Shown one piece after another: positions 36,370 to 45,701 of a DNA stretch of 53,063 nt. The DNA is taken from positions 1 to 53,063 of the forward strand of contig RXIW01000017.1 in assembly GCA_003989065.1 (NCBI GenBank), given 5' to 3'. Positions within the stretch are counted from its first letter, which is position 1. Every line of letters starts with the position of its first letter. A model generated the notes under the pieces. It had not been told where the DNA came from. It saw only the letters and a program-made list of their open reading frames with translations, and did no database searches. Origin of the DNA: Candidatus Competibacteraceae bacterium (lineage in GTDB: Bacteria > Pseudomonadota > Gammaproteobacteria > Competibacterales > Competibacteraceae). Both the position numbers and the translations under genes were made by a program.

Positions 36370-38922
36370 ATGATTGAAGCCTCTGCCGTCTCCCGGGAGC
36401 TTCCCGCCAAACCCAACGACAAAACCGTACTGAGCCATTACTCGGTCACCGACTCCGGCTACGACGAGATGTATTCGGCGCCTGGCGAGTTGCGTCCGCA
36501 CTGGCGCCACATGGCGCGGTTCCTGGAGGAAACCGGCAGCGAAGAACTGGCTCGCCGTCAAGCCGAGATCCAGCGGCTACTGCAGTCGGACGGCGTCACG
36601 TACAACACTTACGACGACCCGCACGAATCGCAGCGCTACTGGTCCCTGGACCCTATCCCACTGTTGATGACCGGCGAGGAATGGAGCACCCTGGCCGCTG
36701 GGCTGGAACAACGTTCGCGCCTGCTCAACGCCCTGCTGGCCGACCTGTACGGCCCGCGGCTCACGATCCGCCATGGTTGGCTACCGCCGCAACTGATCCA
36801 TGCCCATCCCGGTTTTCTGCCGCCCTGCCACCAATCGCTGCCGGCCGGCGGTCGCTGGCTGATCTTTCACGGGGTGGATCTGGCCCGTGGCCCCGATGGC
36901 GTATTCCGCGTCTACGGCGACCGGAGCCAGTCTCCATCCGGAGCAGGCTACACCCTGGAAAACCGCATCACCCTGGCCCGGGCGATGCCCTTGCTGTATC
37001 GCGATGCCCCGCTGCGGCGTCTGGCCAGTTTTCTCGAAGCCGAGCGGACCACCCTGGCCGGCATGGCGCGGCACAATCCCGAAAATCCGCATGTGGTGCT
37101 GCTGACTCCCGGTCCCAACAGCCCGGTCTATTTCGAACACGCCTATCTGGCCAACTACCTGTCGCTGAGCCTGGTTGAAGGTGAGGATCTGGTGGTGCGC
37201 GACGGTCGAGTCTGGCTGAAGACTCTCGGCGGGCTGCGGCCGGTGGATGTCATCCTGCGGCGGGTACTCGATGCTTTCTGCGACCCATTGGAGCTGCGCG
37301 GCGATTCTCTGCTTGGCGTTCCCGGCCTGCTGCAGGCAGCCCGCGGCGGCCATGTGGTCATCGCCAACGCGCTGGGCAGCAGTCTGATCGAGAATCCTGG
37401 CCTGGCGACTTTCCTGCCCCTGCTATGCCGACACTTGCTGGGCGAAGATCTCAAGCTGCACTCGCTGCCGACCTGGTGGTGCGGTCAGGCCAGCGATCTG
37501 AGTCATGTGCTGGCGCATCTGGATACGCTGGTGGTGCGCTCGATCCTGCCGGGCGGCCCGTACTGGGAAGGCCAGCAGCTGGACACGGCTGCCCGCGCCC
37601 TGCTTACCGAGCGCATCCGGGCCAAACCGCATCTGTTCGTGGCGCAGGCGCCCTCGGCCCTGTCGACCGCGCCGGTGCTGGAAGACGGCCGGCTGGTGCC
37701 GCGGCCGGTGATGTTGCGCGGCTTCGTGGTGGCCGAGAACCATGGCTACCGGGTCATGCCCGGCGGCTTGGCGCGGATCTCGTCGGGGCTGGACACCTTG
37801 CAGCTCGCTTTGCAAAAAGGCGGTATCAGCAAGGATTGGTGGGTCATGGCCCCGACGCCCCAACGCCATGTCAGCCTGCTGCGTCAGGCCCACGGCCCCA
37901 TCGTCGTCACCCGCGACGGTAGCGATCTACCCAGTCGGCTGGCCGACAACCTGTTCTGGCTGGGCCGCTACAGCGAGCGGCTCGACAGCACTGCCCGCCT
38001 GTTGCGGGAAGCGCTCGGACGGTTGCTGGAATGGGAACAGGACAACACCGACGAGCGTTGTCTCGACGATCTGTTCCAGGCCCTGGAAATCACGGTGCCG
38101 CCAGTGGCGGAATCGCCCCGTGCGCGCTTCTTCGCGCTGCGTCAGCCGTTGCTGGATCTGGTGCTGGGATCGACCCATCCAGGCAGCCTGCAAGCCATCT
38201 TCGGCGGCATGTCGCGCACCGGTCGGGCGGTTCGCAATCATTTGGGCGATGACAGCTGGCGTCTGCTGAATCGCCTGCAACACTGGATCCAGGAGCCCTC
38301 GCCCAACATGGGCGCTCGCCAGGCGCGCGAGCTGCTGGAAGAGGGATTGATGGTGCTGACGGCCTTTTGCGGGCTCAACAACGAAACCATGCCGCATCAT
38401 CAGGGCTGGCTATTCTTCGACATCGGCCGCTATCTGGAACGGGTGCTGCACACTCTGAATCTGTTCAAGCTGGCCTTCATCACCGCTCGCCATCCCGGCG
38501 TCCCGCTGTGGGAAGTGGTGTTGACCATCACCGACAACCTGACAGCCTACCGCCGCCGCTATCGCTCCGCGCTGCATCCAACGGCGATCATCGACCTGCT
38601 GCTGTTCGACGAAGGCAACCCCCGTTCGGTCGGCTATCAATTGCGGCGCTTGCAACGAAACATCGGCCGCTTGCAACAGCCGAAGAATTCACCCTATCGC
38701 AGCGCCGAAGAACGGTTGATCCTGCAGGCCACGACCACCCTGCAGCTGGCCGACATCAAGGCCCTGGCCACCCTGTCGCATGACAGCACTCGCTCCAGCG
38801 CCGAGCTGTCCCGGTTGCTGGACGATGTGCAAGAGCCGGTGTTGACCCTGTCCGACGCCATCACTCACAGCCACTTCAGCCACGCTGAAGTGCCTCAACA
38901 GCTCATTACCATGCAACCATGA
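36370..38922 (+). CDS. Fused circularly permuted ATP-grasp and alpha-E domain protein
   Basis: This 850-aa protein joins two families usually encoded separately. Residues up to about 500 form a circularly permuted type 2 ATP-grasp enzyme (DUF404/DUF407; RPHWRHMARFLEE, VTYNTYDDPHES, YRVMPGGLARIS), expected to make amide bonds between amino or acidic groups. The rest is an all-helical alpha-E domain (DUF403; LADNLFWLGRYSERLDSTARLLRE, IGRYLERVLHTLNL). The ATG at 36370 gives the family N-terminus. Its end overlaps the transglutaminase start by ATGA. Such trios have been proposed to make peptide tags or small conjugates; the product is unknown. Confidence 0.9.
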   Translation: MIEASAVSRELPAKPNDKTVLSHYSVTDSGYDEMYSAPGELRPHWRHMARFLEETGSEELARRQAEIQRLLQSDGVTYNTYDDPHESQRYWSLDPIPLLMTGEEWSTLAAGLEQRSRLLNALLADLYGPRLTIRHGWLPPQLIHAHPGFLPPCHQSLPAGGRWLIFHGVDLARGPDGVFRVYGDRSQSPSGAGYTLENRITLARAMPLLYRDAPLRRLASFLEAERTTLAGMARHNPENPHVVLLTPGPNSPVYFEHAYLANYLSLSLVEGEDLVVRDGRVWLKTLGGLRPVDVILRRVLDAFCDPLELRGDSLLGVPGLLQAARGGHVVIANALGSSLIENPGLATFLPLLCRHLLGEDLKLHSLPTWWCGQASDLSHVLAHLDTLVVRSILPGGPYWEGQQLDTAARALLTERIRAKPHLFVAQAPSALSTAPVLEDGRLVPRPVMLRGFVVAENHGYRVMPGGLARISSGLDTLQLALQKGGISKDWWVMAPTPQRHVSLLRQAHGPIVVTRDGSDLPSRLADNLFWLGRYSERLDSTARLLREALGRLLEWEQDNTDERCLDDLFQALEITVPPVAESPRARFFALRQPLLDLVLGSTHPGSLQAIFGGMSRTGRAVRNHLGDDSWRLLNRLQHWIQEPSPNMGARQARELLEEGLMVLTAFCGLNNETMPHHQGWLFFDIGRYLERVLHTLNLFKLAFITARHPGVPLWEVVLTITDNLTAYRRRYRSALHPTAIIDLLLFDEGNPRSVGYQLRRLQRNIGRLQQPKNSPYRSAEERLILQATTTLQLADIKALATLSHDSTRSSAELSRLLDDVQEPVLTLSDAITHSHFSHAEVPQQLITMQP

Positions 38923-39812
38923 GGTACACCATCACCCATCGGACCCTGTACCAGTACAGCAGCGGCGTGGTGCTGTGCCACAACGAAGCGCGCCTGCTGC
39001 CCCGGGAAACGCCCTGGCAATTGTGTCGGCCCAGTCAGATTCGCATCCGGCCGCGCCCGGCGCTCTCTCTCGAACGGCAGGATTTCTTCGGCAACCGGGT
39101 ACTGTACTTCGCCATCCAGGATGTGCACTACCGATTGGAAGTGACGGTCGCCACCGAGGTACGGGTGCTGAACGAGCGGCCATTCGACGAAACCAGCTCG
39201 TCGCCGCCCTGGGAACAGGCCCGCCAGGCATTGTGGGAAAGCCTGGACCCGGAAATCATCGAAGCGCGCACGCTGGCGCTGGACTCGCCGTTCGTGAAAA
39301 CCCGACCGGCATTCCTTGCCTACGCCGAGCCCAGTTTCCCGCCCGGCCGCCCCCTGCTGGAAGCCGTGGCGGATCTGAACCAGCGGATTTACCGGGAATT
39401 CAAATACGATCCACACTTCACCACGGTCGCCACACCGCTCGACGAAGTGTTGAGCGAGCGGCGCGGCGTCTGCCAGGATTTCGCCCATCTGGCCATCGCC
39501 TGCCTGCGGGCGTTGGGACTGGCGGCCCGTTACGTCAGCGGCTATCTGGAAACGTTGCCGCCACCGGGCCAGGCCCGACTGGTCGGGGCCGATGCATCAC
39601 ACGCCTGGCTGGCGGTGTATGTACCGGGTATTGGTTGGGCCGAATTCGACCCGACCAACAACTGCATGCCCCGCGAGAAACACGTCACGCTGGCCTGGGG
39701 ACGAGACTACGGCGATGTCGCTCCGCTGCGCGGCGTGATGACCGGTGGGGGTTCGCACGCGCTGAAAGTCGCGGTGGATGTCGAGCCCAATCCGGAGCCG
39801 TTCAAGAGCTGA
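38919..39812 (+). CDS. Transglutaminase-like protein (ATP-grasp/alpha-E partner)
   Basis: The 297-aa protein has an N-terminal bacterial transglutaminase-associated region (TITHRTLYQYSSGVVLCHNEAR) and a transglutaminase core. The nucleophile is in ERRGVCQDFAHLAIACLR, the histidine in GADASHAWLAVYVP and the aspartate in AEFDPTNNCMP, so the Cys-His-Asp triad is complete. These cytosolic enzymes are nearly always next to ATP-grasp/alpha-E genes and may cleave or transfer the amide bonds the partner makes. Translational overlap (ATGA, 38919-38922) supports joint function. It ends 4 bases from the convergent stress-protein gene. Confidence 0.92.
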   Translation: MRYTITHRTLYQYSSGVVLCHNEARLLPRETPWQLCRPSQIRIRPRPALSLERQDFFGNRVLYFAIQDVHYRLEVTVATEVRVLNERPFDETSSSPPWEQARQALWESLDPEIIEARTLALDSPFVKTRPAFLAYAEPSFPPGRPLLEAVADLNQRIYREFKYDPHFTTVATPLDEVLSERRGVCQDFAHLAIACLRALGLAARYVSGYLETLPPPGQARLVGADASHAWLAVYVPGIGWAEFDPTNNCMPREKHVTLAWGRDYGDVAPLRGVMTGGGSHALKVAVDVEPNPEPFKS

Positions 39813-39816
39813 TCGC

Positions 39817-40254
39817 TCAGATCCGTACCGCCAACACGTCGCAGGGCGCGCCGTGCAGTACGGCGTTGGCGGTCGATCCCAGCAACAACGCCAGGCCATG
39901 GCGACCATGGCTGCCCACCACGATCAGATCGGCGCCATGATCTTTGACGGCGCCGAGAATGCCTTCCTTGGTGGACGGCGCGTTGACCACCCATTTGTCG
40001 GCGGCGTCCAGACCAAGGCGTTGCGCCAGCTGGCCCAGCGCCACCCGCGCTTCCTGCAGCAGGGCTTCGTCGGGCAACTCCGGCAACACCGGCAATAGCT
40101 CGTAGCCGCCGCCCAGGCTGATGTTCACATCTTCGACCACGTGAATCAGGCTCAGGCGCGCGCCATATTTCTGCGCAATGTCCTTGGCGCGTTCACCCAC
40201 CCGCGGCGCGTCGTCGGAAAGATCGGTCGCGAACAACACATGTTGGTAAGCCAT
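39817..40254 (-). CDS. Universal stress protein (UspA family)
   Basis: A 145-aa single-domain Usp begins MAYQHVLFATDLSDDA, the usual first strand and aspartate. It ends with GSHGRHGLALLLGSTANAVL, the ATP-binding glycine region, then CDVLAVRI. The spacing after the second glycine is eight residues instead of the nine of the G2xG9xG(S/T) motif, so nucleotide binding may be altered. An AGGAGGG site precedes the ATG at 40254; an open frame extends to 40554 but only as an antisense-like shadow. It may be the tail of the ispG group or have its own promoter in the 82 bases after the TPR gene. Confidence 0.92.
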   Translation of the reverse strand: MAYQHVLFATDLSDDAPRVGERAKDIAQKYGARLSLIHVVEDVNISLGGGYELLPVLPELPDEALLQEARVALGQLAQRLGLDAADKWVVNAPSTKEGILGAVKDHGADLIVVGSHGRHGLALLLGSTANAVLHGAPCDVLAVRI

Positions 40255-40336
40255 GTCATGCCCTCCTAGACAACTATCGAAACGGACCCAGCCCAAACCC
40301 CGCTCCCGACTGTCACCGAGCGGGCTCCCGCACGGC

Positions 40337-40861
40337 TCACTGCGCAGCCGCATCCAGCAGGGCCTGCAGGAACTCGCGGGTTTCCTGACGGGCCGGATCG
40401 TTGGCCGGCAGACGCTTCTGCGATTCGCGCAAGGCGCTGACCCCAAGCCGCACCTGCACCAGGCCGAGATTGTGTAGGGTGCGGGCATCGTCGTGGCGGC
40501 GCAAGGCTTCGCGGTAGGCGCGTTCCGCCGAGTCCAGCCGGCCCTGTTCCGCATAGAGATTGCCCAACTGGAACCAGGGGCCGGCCTCCTTGGGCTTCAG
40601 CCGGGTCAATTGCAAATAATACCCCTCTGCCACATCCCAGCGTCCGGTTTCGTAGGCTTGGCGGGCGCGTTCTTCGATAAAAGCCGGGCTGGGCGGTGCA
40701 ACAGGGGTCGCAGGCATACTGGGCGAGTGCGCCGCCGCTGGAGCGGCGTCCTCGACCGGCGGTCGGCTGGCCGGCCCGGTCACGCCCGTCCTGTTCTCAT
40801 CCAGGGCAGCGCACGCGCTCAAAACCGCGCCACAGCCCACGATCAGCGCCGCCCGCTTCAT
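40337..40861 (-). CDS. TPR lipoprotein
   Basis: The 174-aa product starts MKRAALIVGCGAVLSACAAL, a lipoprotein signal with lipobox LSAC, so it should be anchored in the envelope. A proline/alanine-rich linker (VAPPSPAFIEE) leads to TPR repeats: ARQAYETGRWDVAEGYYLQL, QLGNLYAEQGRLDSAERAYREAL and LHNLGLVQVRLG. In many gammaproteobacteria a TPR protein (PilF/PilW) lies near ispG, but this protein is shorter and is not recognised as PilF. A GTG at 40870, overlapping the ispG stop, is an alternative start. It is cotranscribed with ispG. Confidence 0.82.
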   Translation of the reverse strand: MKRAALIVGCGAVLSACAALDENRTGVTGPASRPPVEDAAPAAAHSPSMPATPVAPPSPAFIEERARQAYETGRWDVAEGYYLQLTRLKPKEAGPWFQLGNLYAEQGRLDSAERAYREALRRHDDARTLHNLGLVQVRLGVSALRESQKRLPANDPARQETREFLQALLDAAAQ

Positions 40862-40866
40862 GTACT

Positions 40867-42120
40867 TCACCCGCCGTTGGGCGATCCACTCGCGACGCCG
40901 TAGCGCCGGACCACGTAATCGTCCACGATCCGCTGAAAATCGGCAGCGATGCTGTCGCCCTTGAGCGTCACGGTTTTCTCGCCATCCACATAGACCGGCG
41001 CGACCGGAATCTCACCGGTGCCGGGCAAGCTGATGCCGATATGAGCCTGCTTGCTCTCGCCGGGACCGTTGACCACACAGCCCATCACCGCCACTTTCAA
41101 ACCCTCGACGCCGGGATAACGCTGCCGCCAGACCGGCATCTGCTCGCGCAGATAGTGCTGGATCTGCTGAGCCAGACGTTGGAAATAGTCGCTGCTGGTG
41201 CGCCCACAGCCGGGGCAGGCCACCACCGCCGGGGTAAAGGACCGCAAACCCATCGACTGCAGGATTTCCTGGGCGACGATGACTTCCTGGCTGCGACTGC
41301 CACCCGGTTCGGGAGTGAGCGAAACCCGGATGGTGTCGCCGATGCCCTCCTGCAACAGCACGGCCAGCGCAGCGGTGGAGGCGACGATGCCTTTGCTACC
41401 CATGCCGGCCTCGGTCAGACCCAGATGCAGCGGGTAATCGCAACGCACCGCCAGCTTGCGATAGACCGCGATCAGATCCTGCACCCCGCTCATCTTGACC
41501 GACAGGATGATGCGGTCATGGCCCAGACCGATCTCCTCGGCCCGCTGCGCGCTGTCCAGCGCCGAGCGAATCATCGCCTCGTGCATCACTTCGACCGCCG
41601 ACTGGGGCTCCGGCAGGCCGGCGTTCTCATCCATCAGCCGCGCCGCCAGTTCCTGATCGAGGCTACCCCAGTTCACCCCGATGCGCACCGGCTTGTCATG
41701 GCGACAGGCGATTTCGACGATGGTGGCAAACTGCTCGTCCCTTTTGCGGCCCCGACCAACATTGCCGGGGTTAATGCGGTATTTGTCCAGCAACTCGGCG
41801 CAGGCTGGGTACTTGGTCAACAGCCGGTGGCCATTGAAATGGAAATCGCCGATCAACGGCACGTCGATGCCCTGCGCTGCCAGCCGCTCGCGGATATCCG
41901 GCACGGCAGCGGCAGCGGCCTCGTCGTTGACGGTGACCCGCACCAGCTCCGAACCGGCCCGCGCCAACTCCGCCACTTGCTGGGCGGTCGCGGCGGCATC
42001 ACCGGTATCGGTATTGGTCATGGACTGCACGACGATGGGCGCATCGCCGCCAATGGTGACAGCGCCAATGCGAACGGCGCTGCGGGGACAGCGTGGGACG
42101 GGGCAATGGGGACGGGTCAT
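40867..42120 (-). CDS. ispG: IspG (GcpE): HMBPP synthase
   Basis: IspG is the 4Fe-4S enzyme that converts methylerythritol cyclodiphosphate to HMBPP in the MEP isoprenoid pathway, which feeds undecaprenyl phosphate and quinones. The 417-aa protein has [19 protein letters not shown] near the N-terminus, the TIM-barrel motifs INPGNVGRG and [10 protein letters not shown], and the cluster cysteines in ACPGCGRTS and [11 protein letters not shown]. The length fits the two-domain bacterial form. It overlaps the TPR lipoprotein gene and follows the isochorismatase-like gene by 43 bases. Confidence 0.98.
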   Translation of the reverse strand: MTRPHCPVPRCPRSAVRIGAVTIGGDAPIVVQSMTNTDTGDAAATAQQVAELARAGSELVRVTVNDEAAAAAVPDIRERLAAQGIDVPLIGDFHFNGHRLLTKYPACAELLDKYRINPGNVGRGRKRDEQFATIVEIACRHDKPVRIGVNWGSLDQELAARLMDENAGLPEPQSAVEVMHEAMIRSALDSAQRAEEIGLGHDRIILSVKMSGVQDLIAVYRKLAVRCDYPLHLGLTEAGMGSKGIVASTAALAVLLQEGIGDTIRVSLTPEPGGSRSQEVIVAQEILQSMGLRSFTPAVVACPGCGRTSSDYFQRLAQQIQHYLREQMPVWRQRYPGVEGLKVAVMGCVVNGPGESKQAHIGISLPGTGEIPVAPVYVDGEKTVTLKGDSIAADFQRIVDDYVVRRYGVASGSPNGG

Positions 42121-42163
42121 GGTCTCACCTGGCGACGCTCACAGCGAGCGTCAGATCATCAAT

Positions 42164-42709
42164 TCAGCGTAAGAACTCGCGGCTGATGGCGCGAAAACGG
42201 TCGGTGCCAGCGCGCTGCAGCCATTCGAAAATCACCATCTCGCGGCTGACGATGCGCACTCCTTCGGCTCGCATCCGCGCCAGCGCCAGTTCCAAGTCGC
42301 GCGGCGAGCGGGAGGATACGGCGTCGGCCACCAGATACACTTCCTTGCCGGTCGCCTGCAGTCCGAGGGCGGTCTGCAACACGCAGACATGCGCTTCGAC
42401 CCCGACCAGCACGATCTGATCGCGGCCAAGAGCATCGATCCGCTGCATGCATTCCCGCTCGGCAGTGCAGGAAAAATGCGTCTTGGTCGCAAACGCATCG
42501 GCTGGCAACCTGTCGCGCAACGCCGCCACCGTAGGGCCCAGGCCCTGAGGGTACTGCTCCGATGCCAGCACCGGCACCTCCAGGCGCTGAGCGATGCGCA
42601 CCAAATCGATCGCGTTGGCGATCACAGCATCGGCCTGGTGAATCGCCGGCATCAGGCGTTCCTGAAAATCCACCACCAGCAGACCGGAAGTCTCAGCTCT
42701 CATCAACAT
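42164..42709 (-). CDS. Isochorismatase-family cysteine hydrolase
   Basis: The 181-aa cytosolic protein has the family triad: Asp in LLVVDFQERLMPA, Lys in FATKTHFSC, and the nucleophilic Cys in LVGVEAHVCVLQTALGL. SEQYPQGLG resembles the YcaC-like subgroup of unassigned hydrolases, which act on amides or related compounds. The substrate cannot be predicted. Context (DedA-PAP2 fusion upstream, ispG downstream, gaps of about 40 bases) suggests cotranscription rather than a shared pathway. Confidence 0.9.
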   Translation of the reverse strand: MLMRAETSGLLVVDFQERLMPAIHQADAVIANAIDLVRIAQRLEVPVLASEQYPQGLGPTVAALRDRLPADAFATKTHFSCTAERECMQRIDALGRDQIVLVGVEAHVCVLQTALGLQATGKEVYLVADAVSSRSPRDLELALARMRAEGVRIVSREMVIFEWLQRAGTDRFRAISREFLR

Positions 42710-42749
42710 CGCAGGTTTCCTCGCTTCGCTGCCACAGGCAGAGACCGCG

Positions 42750-44744
42750 TTACGGCGCGATCAAGGTAATATCCTCGTTGGGATTGCTGCCCTTCACCAC
42801 TTGGGTCTGTAGTCCTTGCCAGGCCGACTCCAGCAGATCAGCCGGCGCACGGGTCTGCGGATCGTCCATGGCGAAGGTGAACAGGCTCATGCGCGGCTCC
42901 AGTTTCTGCAGGCTGACGCTGCCCACCCAAATCGGCAGGTCATTCCCCTGCAGCCGCGCGCCGACATCCCAGAGCCGCAGCAACCACCGGCTGTCGGGAT
43001 CAGCGCCATAACGCACCATGGTCAGGTCATCCTCGCTGCCGTCATGGATCTGCGGCAACACCGGCAATTCCGACAAGGTCACTTGTGGGCTCAAGCAGAG
43101 CAGCATACCGCGCCAGCTCAGCGGCGGCGACGGTTGCCAACCGGACGCCATCAGTCGCGCCTCCACATCCTGCCGGGAGCCCGCCCACTGCAGCACGAAA
43201 TCCTGCCGACGGTTGCCGCGAAAATCCATTCGCTGCTGGGGCAGACTCCGCCAGCCGCCCTGCCACCATTGCGCTTGCAATTGCACTTCCAGCGCTATCT
43301 TCGGCTGGTAGCGTTGCAAATCGCTGCGATAGTCGACGCTGACGTGCAACAGATCGGTCGCCAATAGAGCGATCGCGCTACACACCAACAGACCGCGCCA
43401 GCGCAAGGCCCGAGTGGTCGAGTGCCGATTGTAGGCCAACCCCAGAGCCGCCACCCAGATCAACCCCAGACACAGCCCGGCCAGGGTATCGGTCAACCAG
43501 TGGATGCCCAGATAAAGGCGGGCGAAGGCGATCGGCACGATCACGAAGGCGGCGGCCAGATAGGCCAGCCAGCGGCGCTTCGGCGACAGCTCGCGGGCGA
43601 TCAACACCGCCAGGAACCCGAACACCAGGGTACTGAAGGTCGCGTGCACCGAAGGGAACGACGAGTCCAGAACGCCCTGCGACATATCGGCCAGGCTGGA
43701 AACCGGCAGCAGGCGCTTGAACAGCAGGCTGGTCATCATTCCAAAGCCCAGCACCGCCAGCCAGTGCCAAGCCGCCGATGGGTTGCGCTGCCAAATCAGC
43801 CAGCCGAACACCACCAGGCTCAGCGGCAGGATGACCTGATAATCGCCCAGTTCGGCGGTGAACACCATCAGGGCGTCGGACCAGGGCAGGCGCAATTCCT
43901 GGAAGAAGTGGTAGAGACTGAGATCGAGGCCGCTGGGCAATTGCTGGCCGGCGGCGCTCAGGCTCAGGCTGATCAACACCAGGCTGCCCAGCAACAACAC
44001 TGCCAGGGTCGCCAGTCCACGCACCTCGCCTTTCTCGGGGTCCAACAACGAGGCGCTGATGGGGCCGATGAAGCGTCGTCCCTGGCTCCAGCGACAAAAG
44101 CGCGGCAACCAGTCGGTGGCATGGGTTTGGAACAGTCGGGCCAGATGTTGCACCAGCCAGGTGGTCACCCACAGCAGGGCGACGATGATCACGATCAGCA
44201 CCGCCAATCGCCCCGCCACCCGCGATGCGATATCCAGCGAAGCGCCGAAAGCCATGCCAGGCAACAGGTAGACCGGGGCCCACAGTACCCCCGAGATGAC
44301 GTTGGCGACCATGAAATGGCGCCAGCTCATGTCCATCATGCCCGCCACGGTCGGGATGGTGCCGCGCACCGGGCCGAAGAAGCGCCCGAACAGTACGCCT
44401 TTGCCACCGTGCTTGCGGAAAAAATCCTCGCTGCGGGCGATCAGTTCGGGGTGCCTGGTGAACGGCCAGACGCGGCGGACGCGCTGGTGAAACACTCGAC
44501 CGATCCAGAAACTGATGGCATCACCGACAATGGCGCCCCACGTCGACCACCAATAGGCCGGCCAGAACTCCACATGACCCAGGCCGATCAGAGTTCCCAA
44601 GGTGAACATGATCAGCGCGCCGGGGATGATCACGCCGATGATGGTCAGCGATTCCGCTGCCGCCGAAGCGAATATGACGAAACTCATCCAGCCCGGATGG
44701 GCGGTCACCCAGGCAAACAGGGCATTGACGAATTCGGACTGCAT
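42750..44744 (-). CDS. DedA-PAP2-LssY C-terminal fusion membrane protein
   Basis: The 664-aa protein joins three parts. Residues 1 to about 210 are a DedA/VTT domain (GRFFGPVRGTIPTVAGMM, with its two membrane-embedded arginines); DedA proteins are implicated in undecaprenyl phosphate and phospholipid flipping. About 225-440 is a PAP2 phosphatase with SSFPSVHATFS and ARLYLGIHWLTDTLAG, the second and third catalytic motifs. The remainder matches the soluble LssY C-terminal domain. A lipid-carrier or phospholipid phosphatase/flippase role is likely. It starts a minus-strand group with the isochorismatase-like gene and ispG. Confidence 0.9.
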   Translation of the reverse strand: MQSEFVNALFAWVTAHPGWMSFVIFASAAAESLTIIGVIIPGALIMFTLGTLIGLGHVEFWPAYWWSTWGAIVGDAISFWIGRVFHQRVRRVWPFTRHPELIARSEDFFRKHGGKGVLFGRFFGPVRGTIPTVAGMMDMSWRHFMVANVISGVLWAPVYLLPGMAFGASLDIASRVAGRLAVLIVIIVALLWVTTWLVQHLARLFQTHATDWLPRFCRWSQGRRFIGPISASLLDPEKGEVRGLATLAVLLLGSLVLISLSLSAAGQQLPSGLDLSLYHFFQELRLPWSDALMVFTAELGDYQVILPLSLVVFGWLIWQRNPSAAWHWLAVLGFGMMTSLLFKRLLPVSSLADMSQGVLDSSFPSVHATFSTLVFGFLAVLIARELSPKRRWLAYLAAAFVIVPIAFARLYLGIHWLTDTLAGLCLGLIWVAALGLAYNRHSTTRALRWRGLLVCSAIALLATDLLHVSVDYRSDLQRYQPKIALEVQLQAQWWQGGWRSLPQQRMDFRGNRRQDFVLQWAGSRQDVEARLMASGWQPSPPLSWRGMLLCLSPQVTLSELPVLPQIHDGSEDDLTMVRYGADPDSRWLLRLWDVGARLQGNDLPIWVGSVSLQKLEPRMSLFTFAMDDPQTRAPADLLESAWQGLQTQVVKGSNPNEDITLIAP

Positions 44745-45271
44745 GGCAGGCTCTGTGGTGAGCGGAGATATGCGGGTGGATTTTGGATCCGCGCGCGCCG
44801 GGATTATGGTTGGGAACGGCGCTTTATGCCACAGAAGTTTGCAACTTTACCACCTCAAGGCGACATCGACCGCGCTGGTGGCTTGCTGCCGCACCGGACA
44901 TGCCCGGCTCTGGTCAGCTCTGGATGCAGATCAGCGGCTCCGGCCAAGCGACCTGCCTGCACGCCCGCCTTGCCCGATCGCATCCGTCACCGCGCTGTCG
45001 CCTTTTCACTACGCGGCGCTCCCTCGCCCAACGCCCGATGGTGTAGCTGCAGCCGAGCGACCCTCAACCCCGCACGGCACACGCACTCGGCGCCATCTAC
45101 ACCGACTTCACGCCGCTGATCACATCTGCCGAGCTTGGAAGGCAGGCAGCGATCCTGGCCCTGGGAAACGCGTGACTTGAGCGGGTATCCGGTCAGGCTC
45201 AAGGATCGCTTGTATCCTGAGTGCGCATCGGTACCCGATACCCGCCGCCTGCCACCCGTCCCTGGCCATTC
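44745..45271. other. Gene-free interval between the DedA fusion and the XRE regulator
   Basis: Open frames here on either strand are low-complexity shadows with no recognisable protein. The left part (44745-45170) shows nothing else. The right part holds the nested hairpin at 45181-45245. Promoters for the DedA operon should lie near 44745-44850 on the minus strand, but no clear pair was found. Confidence 0.45.
45181..45245 (-). other. Nested hairpin downstream of the XRE gene
   Basis: Perfect 9-base arms GCGGGTATC (45181-45189) and GATACCCGC (45237-45245) enclose an inner stem: CTCA plus GGAT, with one bulged A (45198-45206), pairs with ATCCTGAG (45214-45221) around a 7-base loop. The element begins 26 bases past the regulator's stop codon. 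It lacks a T-run, so it may be a message-stabilising structure, a Rho-linked pause site, a small RNA or a protein-binding site. Confidence 0.4.
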
Positions 45272-45622
45272 CTAATGGTCGCCGTTGCGCACCCGATGCA
45301 CCAATTGCTCCAGTAGATCATCAGGCACGTCGCTCAAGCCTCGAATCAGTTCGGCGAACAAAATCGGCCTAGCCATGATGATTTCACGGATATCCTGGGC
45401 CACCTTGCCCGCCAGCGCCAGCAACAAATCCACATCCTCTCCGAGATCAGCCGCCAGCCGTCGGATCATTTGTTCCGAGGGGGGAGATACATCGCCCCGT
45501 TCGACCTTGCTGAGATAAGCCGGCTCTACTCCAATTCGATGCGCCGTCTGGCGAATCGAATAGCGACGGTTCACCGCGCGGCGTTGCTCGCGAAGATTTC
45601 GTGTATAAAAACCAAAGCTCAT
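45272..45622 (-). CDS. XRE-family transcriptional regulator
   Basis: In this 116-aa protein, residues 3-70 form a helix-turn-helix domain (NLREQRRAVNRRYSIRQTAH, then IGVEPAYLSKVERGDVSPPS), followed by a helical tail (ARPILFAELIRGL, DLLEQLVHRV) likely used for dimerisation. The ATG at 45622 follows a G-rich GGGGGGG site; an in-frame ATG at 45676 adds 18 atypical residues. A sigma-54-type promoter (45702-45717) precedes it, making it a candidate target of the neighbouring response regulator. Its own targets are unknown. Confidence 0.88.
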   Translation of the reverse strand: MSFGFYTRNLREQRRAVNRRYSIRQTAHRIGVEPAYLSKVERGDVSPPSEQMIRRLAADLGEDVDLLLALAGKVAQDIREIIMARPILFAELIRGLSDVPDDLLEQLVHRVRNGDH

Positions 45623-45701
45623 GATCGCCCCCCCAACTTGATCCATTGAATCTGTCTTAAAATCGAAAAGATCCAAAAACGCCCGAAGGTTTCATGCGTT
45701 A

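Noticed and set aside
40696..42186. 496-codon plus-strand frame opposite ispG
   Set aside because: It is a shadow of ispG codon use; the translation is His/Gln/Asp-rich with no motif.
43422..45119. 565-codon plus-strand frame opposite the DedA-PAP2 gene
   Set aside because: It is antisense to clear membrane-protein coding sequence and made of Gln/His/Arg-rich repeats of no known kind.
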